A stretch of 64,000 nucleotides of DNA, from positions 8,894,448 to 8,958,447 of the forward strand of contig JAJEKV010000012.1 in NCBI GenBank assembly GCA_021234155.1, written 5' to 3'. Below the pieces are notes generated by a model that saw only the letters and a list, made by a program, of their open reading frames with translations, had not been told where the DNA came from and did no database searches. Positions 55,551 through 64,000 of this stretch are shown here, in pieces. Each line of letters opens with the position of its first letter. Position 1 is the stretch's first letter. The stretch is from Isoetes taiwanensis. Lineage: Eukaryota > Streptophyta > Lycopodiopsida > Isoetales > Isoetaceae. The position numbers and the translations under genes were made by a program.

Positions 55551-56477
55551 TTTTTTTTTTTTTTGAAGGACGACAAGCTTTATTCACCAACTAAAAACCA
55601 GAGCAACATAAAATGCAAAGACAGGATTATAACCCCAGTGGACAAACCGATCCAACTGAGCACAACCACCTGCCTATGCAAAAGAATGAATCTGAAGGTA
55701 AGTATGCCAGATCAGCACTTTCTTCTCTTGATCAAGAGAAGAACAATTGTAAGCCATAACAATTTTATTTTGCGCCCACTGAAGAACAATCTCATCTGCA
55801 GTATCTACGCCCTTAAAGATAAACAACTTCCTTCTCTTCCAGATTGACCATAAAAGCCAGCCACATGCGAGATGAAAAGCTCGTTTCCGTGGTTTGGGCC
55901 AAGCATCAGGATAGATAGCAAGCAAAATTTGCTGGCTAGATCGAGACGTGCCAAATAGGGTCAACAACCAAGACCATGCCTGCCGAAGCCGCTCACACAA
56001 GAAAAAACAATGCTCAATACTCTCAACCCTTTGCTGGCATAAAGGATAGAGCTCTGAAATCCAATTATCCATTTTATGGACTAACCTGCTGACTCTGAGG
56101 CATCTATGGATCACTTGCCACCACAAAACTACTACTTTAGGATGAGGCAGCTTATCCCATACCCATACCCAAACACTTTTCCATTGTGGCTGAGGAACCT
56201 GAAGATGCCACCTATTAGATGGAGGCAGGATTTCAGAATGCAAAAGCAATTTATACACAGAAGACACAAACCGCCCTGGCTGGATACCCTGATGGCAACC
56301 CCATACGACTACCTCAATCTGTGGACCAGAATCCTGTGGCAACAATGCAGCAATATGATTCCAGATTACTCTGTCCCATCTGTACAACAAGAACTTTGTA
56401 GGAGCTACATGTGTTAAGTCACAAACAAGGGAGATATTTGAAGCTAATTTGAATGTACAGAACATATGTCTGTACAT
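55551..56477 (-). mobile_element. 5'-truncated L1-type LINE, minus strand, poly(A) tail
   Basis: The 13-T run at 55552-55564 is the poly(A) tail. The frame 55674-56477 encodes the ORF2 C-terminus: SVYKLLLHSE, VWVWDKLPHPKVVVLWWQVI, LCQQRVESIEHCFFLCERLR (C-x2... H-x4-C zf-RVT) and a Trp-rich tail (HLACGWLLWSIWKRRKLFIF). The RT and endonuclease are missing, as in many 5'-truncated LINEs. The 5' end coincides with a perfect inverted repeat (56433-56497). Confidence 0.8.
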
Positions 56478-56497
56478 TCAAATTAGCTTCAAATATC
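56433..56497. repeat. Perfect 28-bp inverted repeat with 9-bp loop
   Basis: GATATTTGAAGCTAATTTGA... at 56433-56460 is exactly complementary to 56470-56497, around AACATATGT. Confidence 0.95.
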
Positions 56498-56680
56498 CCA
56501 GAGTTAAATAACTGGTCACATATTCTTAGCTTTTGATTCATGCACGTATAGGTCAGAACACTCCATTTGAGGTTCTTAAATGCTATCTTGATATGGCTAT
56601 TTCCAGTATAGTAGTGAAAAATTCATGCTATGACCTATTAAAAGCATCGACCTGACATTTAGAGTTCCCGACACATAATG

Positions 56681-56780
56681 CAACCTTTCCCATAGACGCT
56701 TCCGTACATGTGGGCACCCTTTACTACATTCAACCTTTCCCATAGACGCTTCCATACATGTGGGCACCCTTTACTACATC
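56681..56780 (+). repeat. 50-bp unit, two tandem copies
   Basis: CAACCTTTCCCATAGACGCT and the rest of the unit repeat once with a single change (CCGTACATG/CCATACATG). Confidence 0.9.
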
Positions 56781-57307
56781 TTTTGCTTCTACAATATTTA
56801 TTCCATACCGAGCACGGGGGATTTCTTCAGGCCAATTCCGCAATTCCCATAAAGTCATGATATCAAGTATTCTATTGTTTTGAAGTAGCAATTTTGATTG
56901 ATTGTGAAAACATGACTTTGAAGTATGATTTAAGCCACCTCATCTTCCAGCCATGGAGGGCAACCCTCCGTGCGCAGCACCTTGTTATTTTTGTTTTTCG
57001 GAATAATGCTATTTTTTGCCCCCCGAAACACGAAATATGCTAAAATTTAGACGTCGCTGTTAAATTTGAAAGGCATCTTGCCAATAAGAATTACATGTGT
57101 TAGAATATACTCGTCTAATCTGGACCTTTGGTCTAAGTCCCATGTACATTTCTTATGGAAGAAGCATGGTTGCTCCCTAAAAAATCAAGATAGGGTCAAA
57201 CTGCCAATTCCACGCCACCTATGATATGATAACCATAGGATGGAAGTCAATAATGCAGTCAACTATAGAGCATGGCACGAAATCACATATGATAAGGAAA
57301 GTTGTTC
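56781..57307. other. Intergenic stretch, nothing recognised
   Basis: AT-rich with no coding or repeat signal that I can name. Confidence 0.5.
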
Positions 57308-57312
57308 TACAA

Positions 57313-57335
57313 TATAATAATAATAATAATAATAT
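57313..57335 (-). repeat. (ATT)n LINE tail
   Basis: About seven ATT units on the minus strand, just after GGCCCCAGTGGGCATTGAAA. Confidence 0.85.
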
Positions 57336-57429
57336 ATTTCAATGCCCACTGGGGCCTTGAAGGCCATGGAGCCTGAATACAAAGTTATTGTCATGTGATT
57401 TTCAATAATAATTAACGGTGTTCATGTAC

Positions 57430-58255
57430 TGTTTTAATATATAAACCTATATCTGCAGGATCTAATGTAAATAAAGAACGAAAATTATCCACATGAATGC
57501 TAAATTTATCCCTAATATCTGTGTATGCTATGCAGACAGAGAAAACATGATCCTCATCCTCCACGCTTTTTGTGTTACAGAGTGTACATCTTTGACCATC
57601 TACCTACTTCAAACTCCAACTTGTGTGAACTAACTCGATACCTTGCTATCAGTTGCCTGATTCTTTTCGGCATATATGTGGACATGTATTCCTGATCACC
57701 GTACCGATCCATTGCATTAACAGACACCTTATAATGGGACATCCTACTCCCTTGTTTTGCCCAAAGAATCTGGATTGCAAGTTGTTCTAATAAAGCTCTA
57801 TTCTCATTCTTATCATTCGGCCAATTTGCCTCTGTCACTCCCCAACGGCCTGCCCATTCCTTCATGTCACGAAACCATCCCTGATCAGTCGATGCCAATA
57901 AGGCTTGATGTGATAATCTGTTGGTTGGCTGCCCTTTAACTCTATTGACAAAATTAATTGCCTGGTAACGAGCTTCTAACTCTAATGGAAACATCCCAGT
58001 CTCTGCCAACATAATTGCATATGGTATGGTATTTTTTATGCCAAGTTCTTTGCACAAGAAAAGTTTCTGGACTGATTCAATCTGCCCCCAAAGCTTTTGG
58101 GATATACTTGGCCCCCAAATGGGTGATCCATATAGAATTACAGTTTGGACTAGAGTCTTATACAAAGTTTTCTTCAGTCCCCATTCACTAAGAGATAATT
58201 TCGAGCATTTTGAGAGCATGGCACTCCTTCCAGTTATATTTAGAGGCAAAATCAA
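57430..58255 (-). pseudogene. LINE ORF2 C-terminal region with zinc motif
   Basis: Follows RT by one frame step: GLKKTLYKTLVQTVILYGSP, WGPSISQKLWGQIESVQKLF and VNRVKGQPTNRLSHQALLAS are the thumb and connection region seen in many LINEs. A frameshift near 57590 leads from GRWSKMYTL to CTLCNTKSVEDEDHVFSVC, a C-x2-C ... H-x4-C finger, and a stop near 57412. The finger is thought to bind RNA or DNA during target-primed reverse transcription. Confidence 0.75.
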
Positions 58256-58258
58256 TGC

Positions 58259-59767
58259 CTAAATATTTAAAACATTCCACTGTCTCAATTTCATCACCTT
58301 GATACATAAAATTCGGTTTGTCTCTAGTCCAAAAACCATGATTTTTGTCTTTGCCACATTAACTCTCATTTGTTTTGCCACACAAAACTGTTCCAACCTG
58401 TCAAGATGGGTCTGCAGAACTTTTTTATTGGCTAGTAATACCACATCGTCAGCATATAATAGCAATTGAATTATATAATGCCCAAGTTTGGTACCTGAGA
58501 GATCATGCAATTGCATCCATTCATCGAGTTCATCGATGAAAAGCCCGAACAACGTAGGTGACAGCGGGCAGCCTTGGCGAACTCCAATATTATTCTTGAC
58601 CAGTGTATCCAGATCCCTGGTTAATGTCACCATAACTTCTGAATATAATTGGGATACTGTTCCTCTGAGCTCATCTGGAACCCCTATTTGTATCATTCTC
58701 TCCCCTAGATCCTTCCTCGAGACAGTATCAAATGCTTTCGCAAAATCAACGAAAGCCGCATACAATGCCTTGTTGGGACCTTTTGCTTGCTCTATCAAGA
58801 TACGGAGCGTTAGTGCATGATCCAAAGTATTATGCCCCCTTCTGAAACCAGCTTGGTATTGAGAATGCTTACCCTTTTCTTCTGCCCACATGCTCAATTT
58901 TCTCTCCAGCAAAGTACCTAGAATCTTGGTAAATGTAGTCCCAATTAAAATGGTTCTGTAATTCTGTGCCTTCTTCTTATCTCCTGCTTTATAAATCGGA
59001 TGCACTCTGTTTACTTTCCAATTATCTGGGAGTCCAGATCTAAGGCTCTGGTTAAGCAACCGTGTCAAGACAATAAGAGTGTGCTGGCCTCCCCATTTAA
59101 ACAATTTAAACAGTTCAATGCATAAGCCTTCTACGTCATGTGCTTTATTGTTGCCCATATTTGATAATGCTTCCATTACCTCTGTCTCAGAAAACATATC
59201 CATGTTTATGGCTGAAAATTGCATATCTTCTGTCCCTTCAATAGCATACATATTTTTCACCAAATTTAGCAGATCATTATGATCTAATTTAGGTGTCTCT
59301 GGTCTTCCCTGCAACGCTTTCCAAAACGTCTTTGGGGCTTCCTTAAATTGCTCTTTTAATTCCAACTGTTTATTCTTGAAAAAGGCACGCTTTTTTTGCC
59401 TCACTAACGTTTTGTACCATTTTGGCTTATGTATACAGTTCGCATGTAGCTCCGCTCTTGCTTTTTGGCAATCAACATCCCACCATGTATTGATGGGTCT
59501 ACCAGATAAGCGCCTCTTGGTAAAACCAAATGCTTGCTCTGCTGCATGGAGCACCACCTGAGAAAACTGCTTAGCATCCTCTCGAAGTTCTCCCGTCCAT
59601 TGCACTGAGGCCAACAACTCCTCTATTCGATTTTTATAGGCTCCATTCAGTTGATAATTGACTTTCAGCTTTGGATGAAACACATATTCATCCCTTTCTG
59701 GGGTGCATGCAACTTTTGTTTCCATAAACAATGGCTTATGATCAGATTCCAGTAGCTTTTCCCCCAA
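58259..59767 (-). CDS. LINE ORF2: end of endonuclease and reverse transcriptase
   Basis: 502 residues in one frame. It opens with the endonuclease end SDHKPLFME. A linker (AEQAFGFTKRRLSGRPINTWWD...) leads to RT: EVMEALSNMGNNKAHDVEGL, WKVNRVHPIYKAGDKKKAQN, YRTILIGTTFTKIL, AAFVDFAKAFDTVSR, IGVRQGCPLSPTLFGLFIDE and LLLYADDVVLLA with the catalytic YADD. The RT looks catalytically complete. The neighbouring frames carry the rest of ORF2, so this is part of a larger ORF that is broken at both ends. Confidence 0.88.
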   Translation of the reverse strand: MGEKLLESDHKPLFMETKVACTPERDEYVFHPKLKVNYQLNGAYKNRIEELLASVQWTGELREDAKQFSQVVLHAAEQAFGFTKRRLSGRPINTWWDVDCQKARAELHANCIHKPKWYKTLVRQKKRAFFKNKQLELKEQFKEAPKTFWKALQGRPETPKLDHNDLLNLVKNMYAIEGTEDMQFSAINMDMFSETEVMEALSNMGNNKAHDVEGLCIELFKLFKWGGQHTLIVLTRLLNQSLRSGLPDNWKVNRVHPIYKAGDKKKAQNYRTILIGTTFTKILGTLLERKLSMWAEEKGKHSQYQAGFRRGHNTLDHALTLRILIEQAKGPNKALYAAFVDFAKAFDTVSRKDLGERMIQIGVPDELRGTVSQLYSEVMVTLTRDLDTLVKNNIGVRQGCPLSPTLFGLFIDELDEWMQLHDLSGTKLGHYIIQLLLYADDVVLLANKKVLQTHLDRLEQFCVAKQMRVNVAKTKIMVFGLETNRILCIKVMKLRQWNVLNI

Positions 59768-60490
59768 CTTTTCTGAATCCTATCAATTTTTTTCGCCATC
59801 AAATAATCTATGGCACTAGATCCAACATGGTTTACACATGTAAAATCTCCAGAACATTTAAATAAGCTTGTGCCATTCAGAATTTTTAAATTGCATATGG
59901 TACACATTTCTAAGAGCATTTTGTCCATCGAATTAGTGATTTGATCCTCTGATATCCTCTGGAACAATGGCTCTTCCACTTCATGTAGCTGAACATCTGC
60001 AAGATTTTCAAATGTTACAGATTGTGCATTTCCTGTTCTTGCATTGAAATCACCCAGCAGCAGTACTTCCCCATTTTTACAATATTTCAATGCCTCTGTA
60101 CAAAGGGCCCGGAATGGATCCGACTTATCAAAATCTTGCTTCTCATAGATAGTTGCATTAATAGGTGCAAAATAGCAGACCCCTAAATATACATCTTTTA
60201 TCCTTAGCCATATAAATTGCTTTTTAGAATCTGTTGCTATCAATTGAATTTCCCGTGCTATATTTTTTCTACTATATACTGCTATGCCTCCAAATCCACG
60301 TCCTACACGACATTCCATACATTCCCAATCAAGATAAATCCTGGTAACTCTGGTAAGGGACGTGTCTGGTGCTCCCAAGTTTCAGTGAATAGCAAAATAT
60401 CTTGCTGATCCCAAACTTGCCAAGTAGTTGCCATCTTTACTTGATGTAGCCCATGTGCATTCCACAAGATAACCTTCAAGGCTCTTACTT
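59665..60490 (-). pseudogene. LINE ORF2 N-terminal APE endonuclease
   Basis: Starts near 60490 as LKVILWNAHGLHQVKM and ILLFTETWEHQ (the N and E motifs). After a frameshift near 60320 it continues as GRGFGGIAVYSRKNI, IWLRIKDVYLGVCYFAP, VLLLGDFNARTGNAQ and NHVGSSAIDYLMAKK. A second shift near 59770 leads to SDHKPL in the RT frame. These are the catalytic motifs of AP-endonuclease-like LINE nucleases, which nick target DNA. Confidence 0.82.
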
Positions 60491-60551
60491 CCTAATTTCT
60501 TTTCCTGTTTGTTACCACTGCCTTGCCACTCTTATCTAGATATGCAATGAC

Positions 60552-61244
60552 TCATGTGTTTCTTGCTTCTTTTACCTTTTGCCATTCCTTCTTTCGAAAT
60601 TCAAGCTGTGTTGGGGTTAGATCAACATCTAACCAGATGCCTTTCTGACCTTTCAGTATGCTTCGATTATGTAACACACGGTCTCTTGCATCTTTACTTT
60701 TGAATCTGACAAGAATAGGACGGCTATGGAAACCAGGGTTACTTAGTCTCCTTGACGATACAATTTGTGCCTCATAAAGGCACATAGTCTCCTTGAAGAA
60801 TTTTTCAATTACATCAGAGATGTTTTCTTCTTGTAGTTCTGGAAGACCTGAGATTTTCAGATTCATGGACCTGGATTCTTGCTCTGCTTGCTCAGTGGTA
60901 AGATGCTCCTGATGCAACATCATTTGTTCTTTGGTTGTCTCAGCAATTAGAGATGCAAGTCTTGATTTCAGGTTTTGAATTTGACTACTGTAATCCATCG
61001 TATCTTCTTTGTGGGCAGCAAATTCTTTTTCGTTTCTAGTTTGAAGAATAGTGTTTTGATGCATCACATCTTCTAGGGTTTTCTTCATTGAAATAATTTC
61101 ATGCCTTAAACTGTGGATCTCTGTTTTCATCTCAGTAACTAGGACAATGAGCTGTGCAATATCACCATCATAATCGATTGGATCCCCCTTGCTGGGGGAT
61201 GCCCCTTTCTTTGCCTTGCCCGTAGCGGACCCAGTACACTTCAA
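60552..61244 (-). CDS. LINE ORF1, L1-like RNA-binding protein
   Basis: 230 residues. A long coiled coil (about residues 30-120: LVTEMKTEIHSLRHEIISMK, EQMMLHQEHLTTEQAE) is followed by an RRM-like domain (SMNLKISGLPELQEENISDV, RPILVRFKSKDARDRVL) and a C-terminal basic part (IWLDVDLTPTQLEFRKKEWQ). This matches L1 ORF1p (Transposase_22-type), an RNA chaperone that trimerises through its coiled coil. The frame is intact and lies about 60 bp upstream of ORF2. The ATG is in MKCTGSATGKAKKG. Confidence 0.8.
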   Translation of the reverse strand: MKCTGSATGKAKKGASPSKGDPIDYDGDIAQLIVLVTEMKTEIHSLRHEIISMKKTLEDVMHQNTILQTRNEKEFAAHKEDTMDYSSQIQNLKSRLASLIAETTKEQMMLHQEHLTTEQAEQESRSMNLKISGLPELQEENISDVIEKFFKETMCLYEAQIVSSRRLSNPGFHSRPILVRFKSKDARDRVLHNRSILKGQKGIWLDVDLTPTQLEFRKKEWQKVKEARNT

Positions 61245-61250
61245 GAAGTC

Positions 61251-64000
61251 AATTAGCTATGGCGATGGCTCAAGGTCAAAGCTCGAAACTAACCTCGGGG
61301 CATGCCGGATTGGTTGGAATGCCAAAATATAGATGAAACCTATTAAGAACTGTGCATCAAGTATATTATTTCATGCAACAAAACATCCTGCAACAACACC
61401 TTGATGCAGCGTTGCGAGAGAAGATGAATCAAGCACATGCCGATGGTTTGTACCTTTTGTTGCCCCACCATCTGAATTTCTCTTCTATGTTGCGTCACTA
61501 TCTGTCCCCTTCAAATAATGCAGTTCTTTGACAACGTCCATTATACTGGGTGAAGCATTCTAGTACCGATTTGGTGGGGTTCAAATCCCCATGCTTCCTT
61601 TCTTTTACATGCTTTCTAGTCAATGTGCCAGGTGTTTGATTTGCATTGCCTGCTGTCACAGGCAGCCAAGTCGTTGAATTCTGCACTATAGTTCAATAAT
61701 CATAGTGTGACTTGGAAATTGGAGAGGCCAATCTTGATTTCCAAGAGACGTGGGTACTTTTTATTTTGCAAGCTATGGGGAAAATACTTTAGCATCATGC
61801 CCCATTGATTTGCACCATCGAAGCACAATATATGCAGTAATACATCGTTGCCCTTTGAGCATCTACCATCCATTTGTTCATGTCCTCAGCATCTACGACC
61901 CATGTAATCCACCTCACACACATCCTTTTGGTAGGTTTAGAGATATTGGTGAATAACCACTCTGCTTTGTCCACTGTGAACATGACTTGGCATATTTCAA
62001 AATTCAATGGTCAAATTTTATATGATTTATACCAATCTTTAAAATCCCACTACTTACATTTAGCTATTGATTTATAGTTAGCAGATGAAATCCTATTTCT
62101 TAATGTTGACTTTTCGATCAACACATCATAAAACTTTAGTCATTGATTTCTAGTCATTGGTTTTAACTGATACATTACCGCTTTCCGGGCGAGGAAGTAA
62201 GAGAATTGTACATCTCAATCATGCGTCCCCAAATTGGTTTTTTTATTTCTCTGTCTATGAGGGCAAAAAAGAAGTAAAAGTATAATCAAAATAAAAAGTA
62301 TCGTTGCAATCTCACTGAGGTTATCTGACATTACCTCCATATTTCATACTTATAGAACTTCTCAATGGACCTTCATGCACCTTCTCTATATCTGGCTGAT
62401 GATAGGAGGGGCCAAGTTCCCACTCCATGTCAACATGGATACTAGTGTTGTCACAACACATTCACAATGTTATTTGAAATAACCTTTCATGCTATATTGT
62501 TCCACACATTTAAGAATCTTGTTGCTGTTTTTAAATTAATGTGATTTCCACTATCATTTTGTGGGCAACTCTTCAATTATATACAAATTTAATTTTTCCA
62601 TACATGAGATGCCAGAAAAAAATGGGAAGAATGAAGGGATTAAGTTCTCACAAGGCCCCTGTATCGGGCATAAACAATAAGGCCTAAAGAAACTGAGAGC
62701 GAGACACTACCAAGTCACAAATATCCCAGCAACCATTGCATAGATAGCAAGTGAATAATGATGCAGAATTTAATAGCAGTTCGAGCTGCAAGGAGGAAGT
62801 CAACATTGTTACAGTTCGAAAACATCATTCCCTCCAGCCATTTTCCCTCCTATTGCCATAAAGCAAGAGAACAGAAAAGAGAAAACAAGCCAAAAATACA
62901 ATATATGCATAGTTTTCATCCAGACTTATTCACATGCTTGCAGCCACATATCCACTGTACCTATTAGGCCACAAGTCCAACCAGCCAAGTAACAAGCAAC
63001 TGACCACGACTATGAAAGCATGGACCTAAATCTTAATATATAGATCCAAAATTAACAATAACTCTTTATTTTCTCCTTTCATCTGGAAAACGAGGTCATC
63101 TTCCTCAGACTTCCTTTTTAGACCACTAGCAGCCTTAACAAAAGTAACCTTTCAACAAATACATTACATTGCTCTTGGAGTGATATATCCCATAATATTG
63201 CTTCAAAAGTTCATTTAAGTGACCATTGTCAACAATTCAAGGTTCTTTTGACAAGAATAATCATATAATGCAATATATAATGTGCTTTTGTAAATGTACC
63301 TGGATAAGTTGATTTCGATGATTATCGAGCTGCATAATAATCAATAATAACCAATGATCAACAAAACTTTCCTGAATGCAAGGACCAAGAACAAGCTTCC
63401 ATATGTAGCATAATAACAGGGGGTTTTCTTTGTGTTTTTGTACGCTTTTCACTAAGGTTTTCCTATGATTTCGTGATGTATTCAAATGGATGTACTAATG
63501 CGTACATCTAGAGTGCACCATTTCTGAGCCATTGATTTTAGCATTTTTTTTCCAATGGTCAACAACCAATGGCTCACAACAAAAGCCCCTTTTTTTGTGC
63601 GTGTGGTGCATAATGGTCAACAACCAATGGCTCACAACAAAAGCCCTCTTTTTGTGTGTGAAGGGCGCATGTAGTGCAGTTTCCCCGCCGGCAACACATT
63701 TCTTATTATAACGTTTGATCCAGAGCTCTGTTTGAGATGATTTTTATTGCGTTGGAAAGCTCTCTCCAAGATCTTTTTGATAGTGTATGATATGGATATG
63801 TTTAGTTAAGTTATCTATGCCAAAACAGCAATTTTTCGGCCGGGTTTGGTAGGCTTTCACATCCTACCAGTTGATTAATACAGGATTGCACTATTGGATA
63901 TTGTTTTATGGCTCATTCCGAATGAAGCTTGTAAAAAATTACCATGCATTTTTAGATTTTGAGCAGTTATTAAGCAAATTCCAAGGCTTCTAGATCCTTG
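61251..64000. other. Intergenic stretch with one small tandem repeat
   Basis: Short open frames only. A 58-bp unit (AATGGTCAACAACCAATGGC...) is present twice at 63554-63660. No other feature is supported. Confidence 0.5.
63554..63660 (+). repeat. 58-bp unit, two tandem copies
   Basis: Units start at 63554 and 63612 with small length differences in the T-run. Confidence 0.85.

Larger units (their letters stand above)
57308..61250 (-). mobile_element. Near full-length LINE with L1-like ORF1 and (ATT)n tail, minus strand
   Basis: Order on the minus strand: ORF1 (coiled coil plus L1-ORF1-like RRM), ORF2 with APE endonuclease, reverse transcriptase, C-terminal zinc motif, short 3' UTR (GGGCATTGAAATATATT) and an ATT microsatellite. 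It is about 3.9 kb. Only a few frameshifts separate the parts, so it is younger than the LINE at 6.85 kb. The 5' limit is uncertain; no target duplication was found. Confidence 0.85.

Noticed and set aside
61520-61605. tRNA gene around GTGGGGTTCAAATCCCCAT
   Set aside because: The T-arm is good, but no D-arm, anticodon arm or acceptor stem closes around it.

Overview
The window looks like a land-plant nuclear genome of large size and low gene density, perhaps a fern or gymnosperm; that is an inference from content and was not tested by search. The evidence is one intact plant-type LRR receptor kinase gene, GT-AG introns in decayed genes, Ty3/Gypsy elements primed by initiator-Met tRNA, plant H3.3-like histone residues inside a transposon, and several LINEs. 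Only one complete host gene is visible in 64 kb.

Layout. 1-331: end of a hAT transposase. 2593-6723 (-): a decayed multi-exon gene with a ParB/DGQHR-like motif and a C-terminal FCP1/NIF phosphatase-like domain. 6.85-11.3 kb (+): a degenerate L1-type LINE. 11298-13087 and 15977-17918: two copies of a repeat holding a mitochondrial nad5-like piece, a perfect heat-shock element, a TATA box and a SINE-like tRNA head; a diverged relative lies at 22.5-22.9 kb. Between the two copies sits a LINE 3' end with a (CTAT)n tail. 19301-21073 (+): an intact BIR1-type LRR receptor-like kinase. 25056-50097: a host reading frame split by a 24.4-kb nest of LTR retrotransposons. 55.5-61.3 kb: two minus-strand LINEs.

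The main discovery is the nest. An outer Ty3/Gypsy element (25238-49615, minus, TSD GGACA) is interrupted inside pol by a related inner element (28934-40160, plus, TSD GGGTT). Both carry accessory genes between the primer-binding site and gag. The first encodes a histone H3-like protein. In the outer element the C-terminus is an almost canonical H3 histone fold with H3.3-type residues. In the inner element the protein begins with a perfect H3 tail (MARTKQTARK) and ends in a strongly diverged H3 fold. The second accessory gene encodes an unrecognised acidic protein conserved in order between the two elements. The outer pol ends in a chromodomain. GC-rich stem-loop repeats occupy the leaders of both: five copies in the inner, whose inner stems vary in sequence but keep pairing, and two in the outer.

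How the parts may work together (inference): an element-encoded H3, an acidic partner and a chromodomain integrase could place the element, or its cDNA, into chromatin. All copies here are broken by frameshifts, stop codons or a deletion, so they are relics of a system that may be active elsewhere in the genome.
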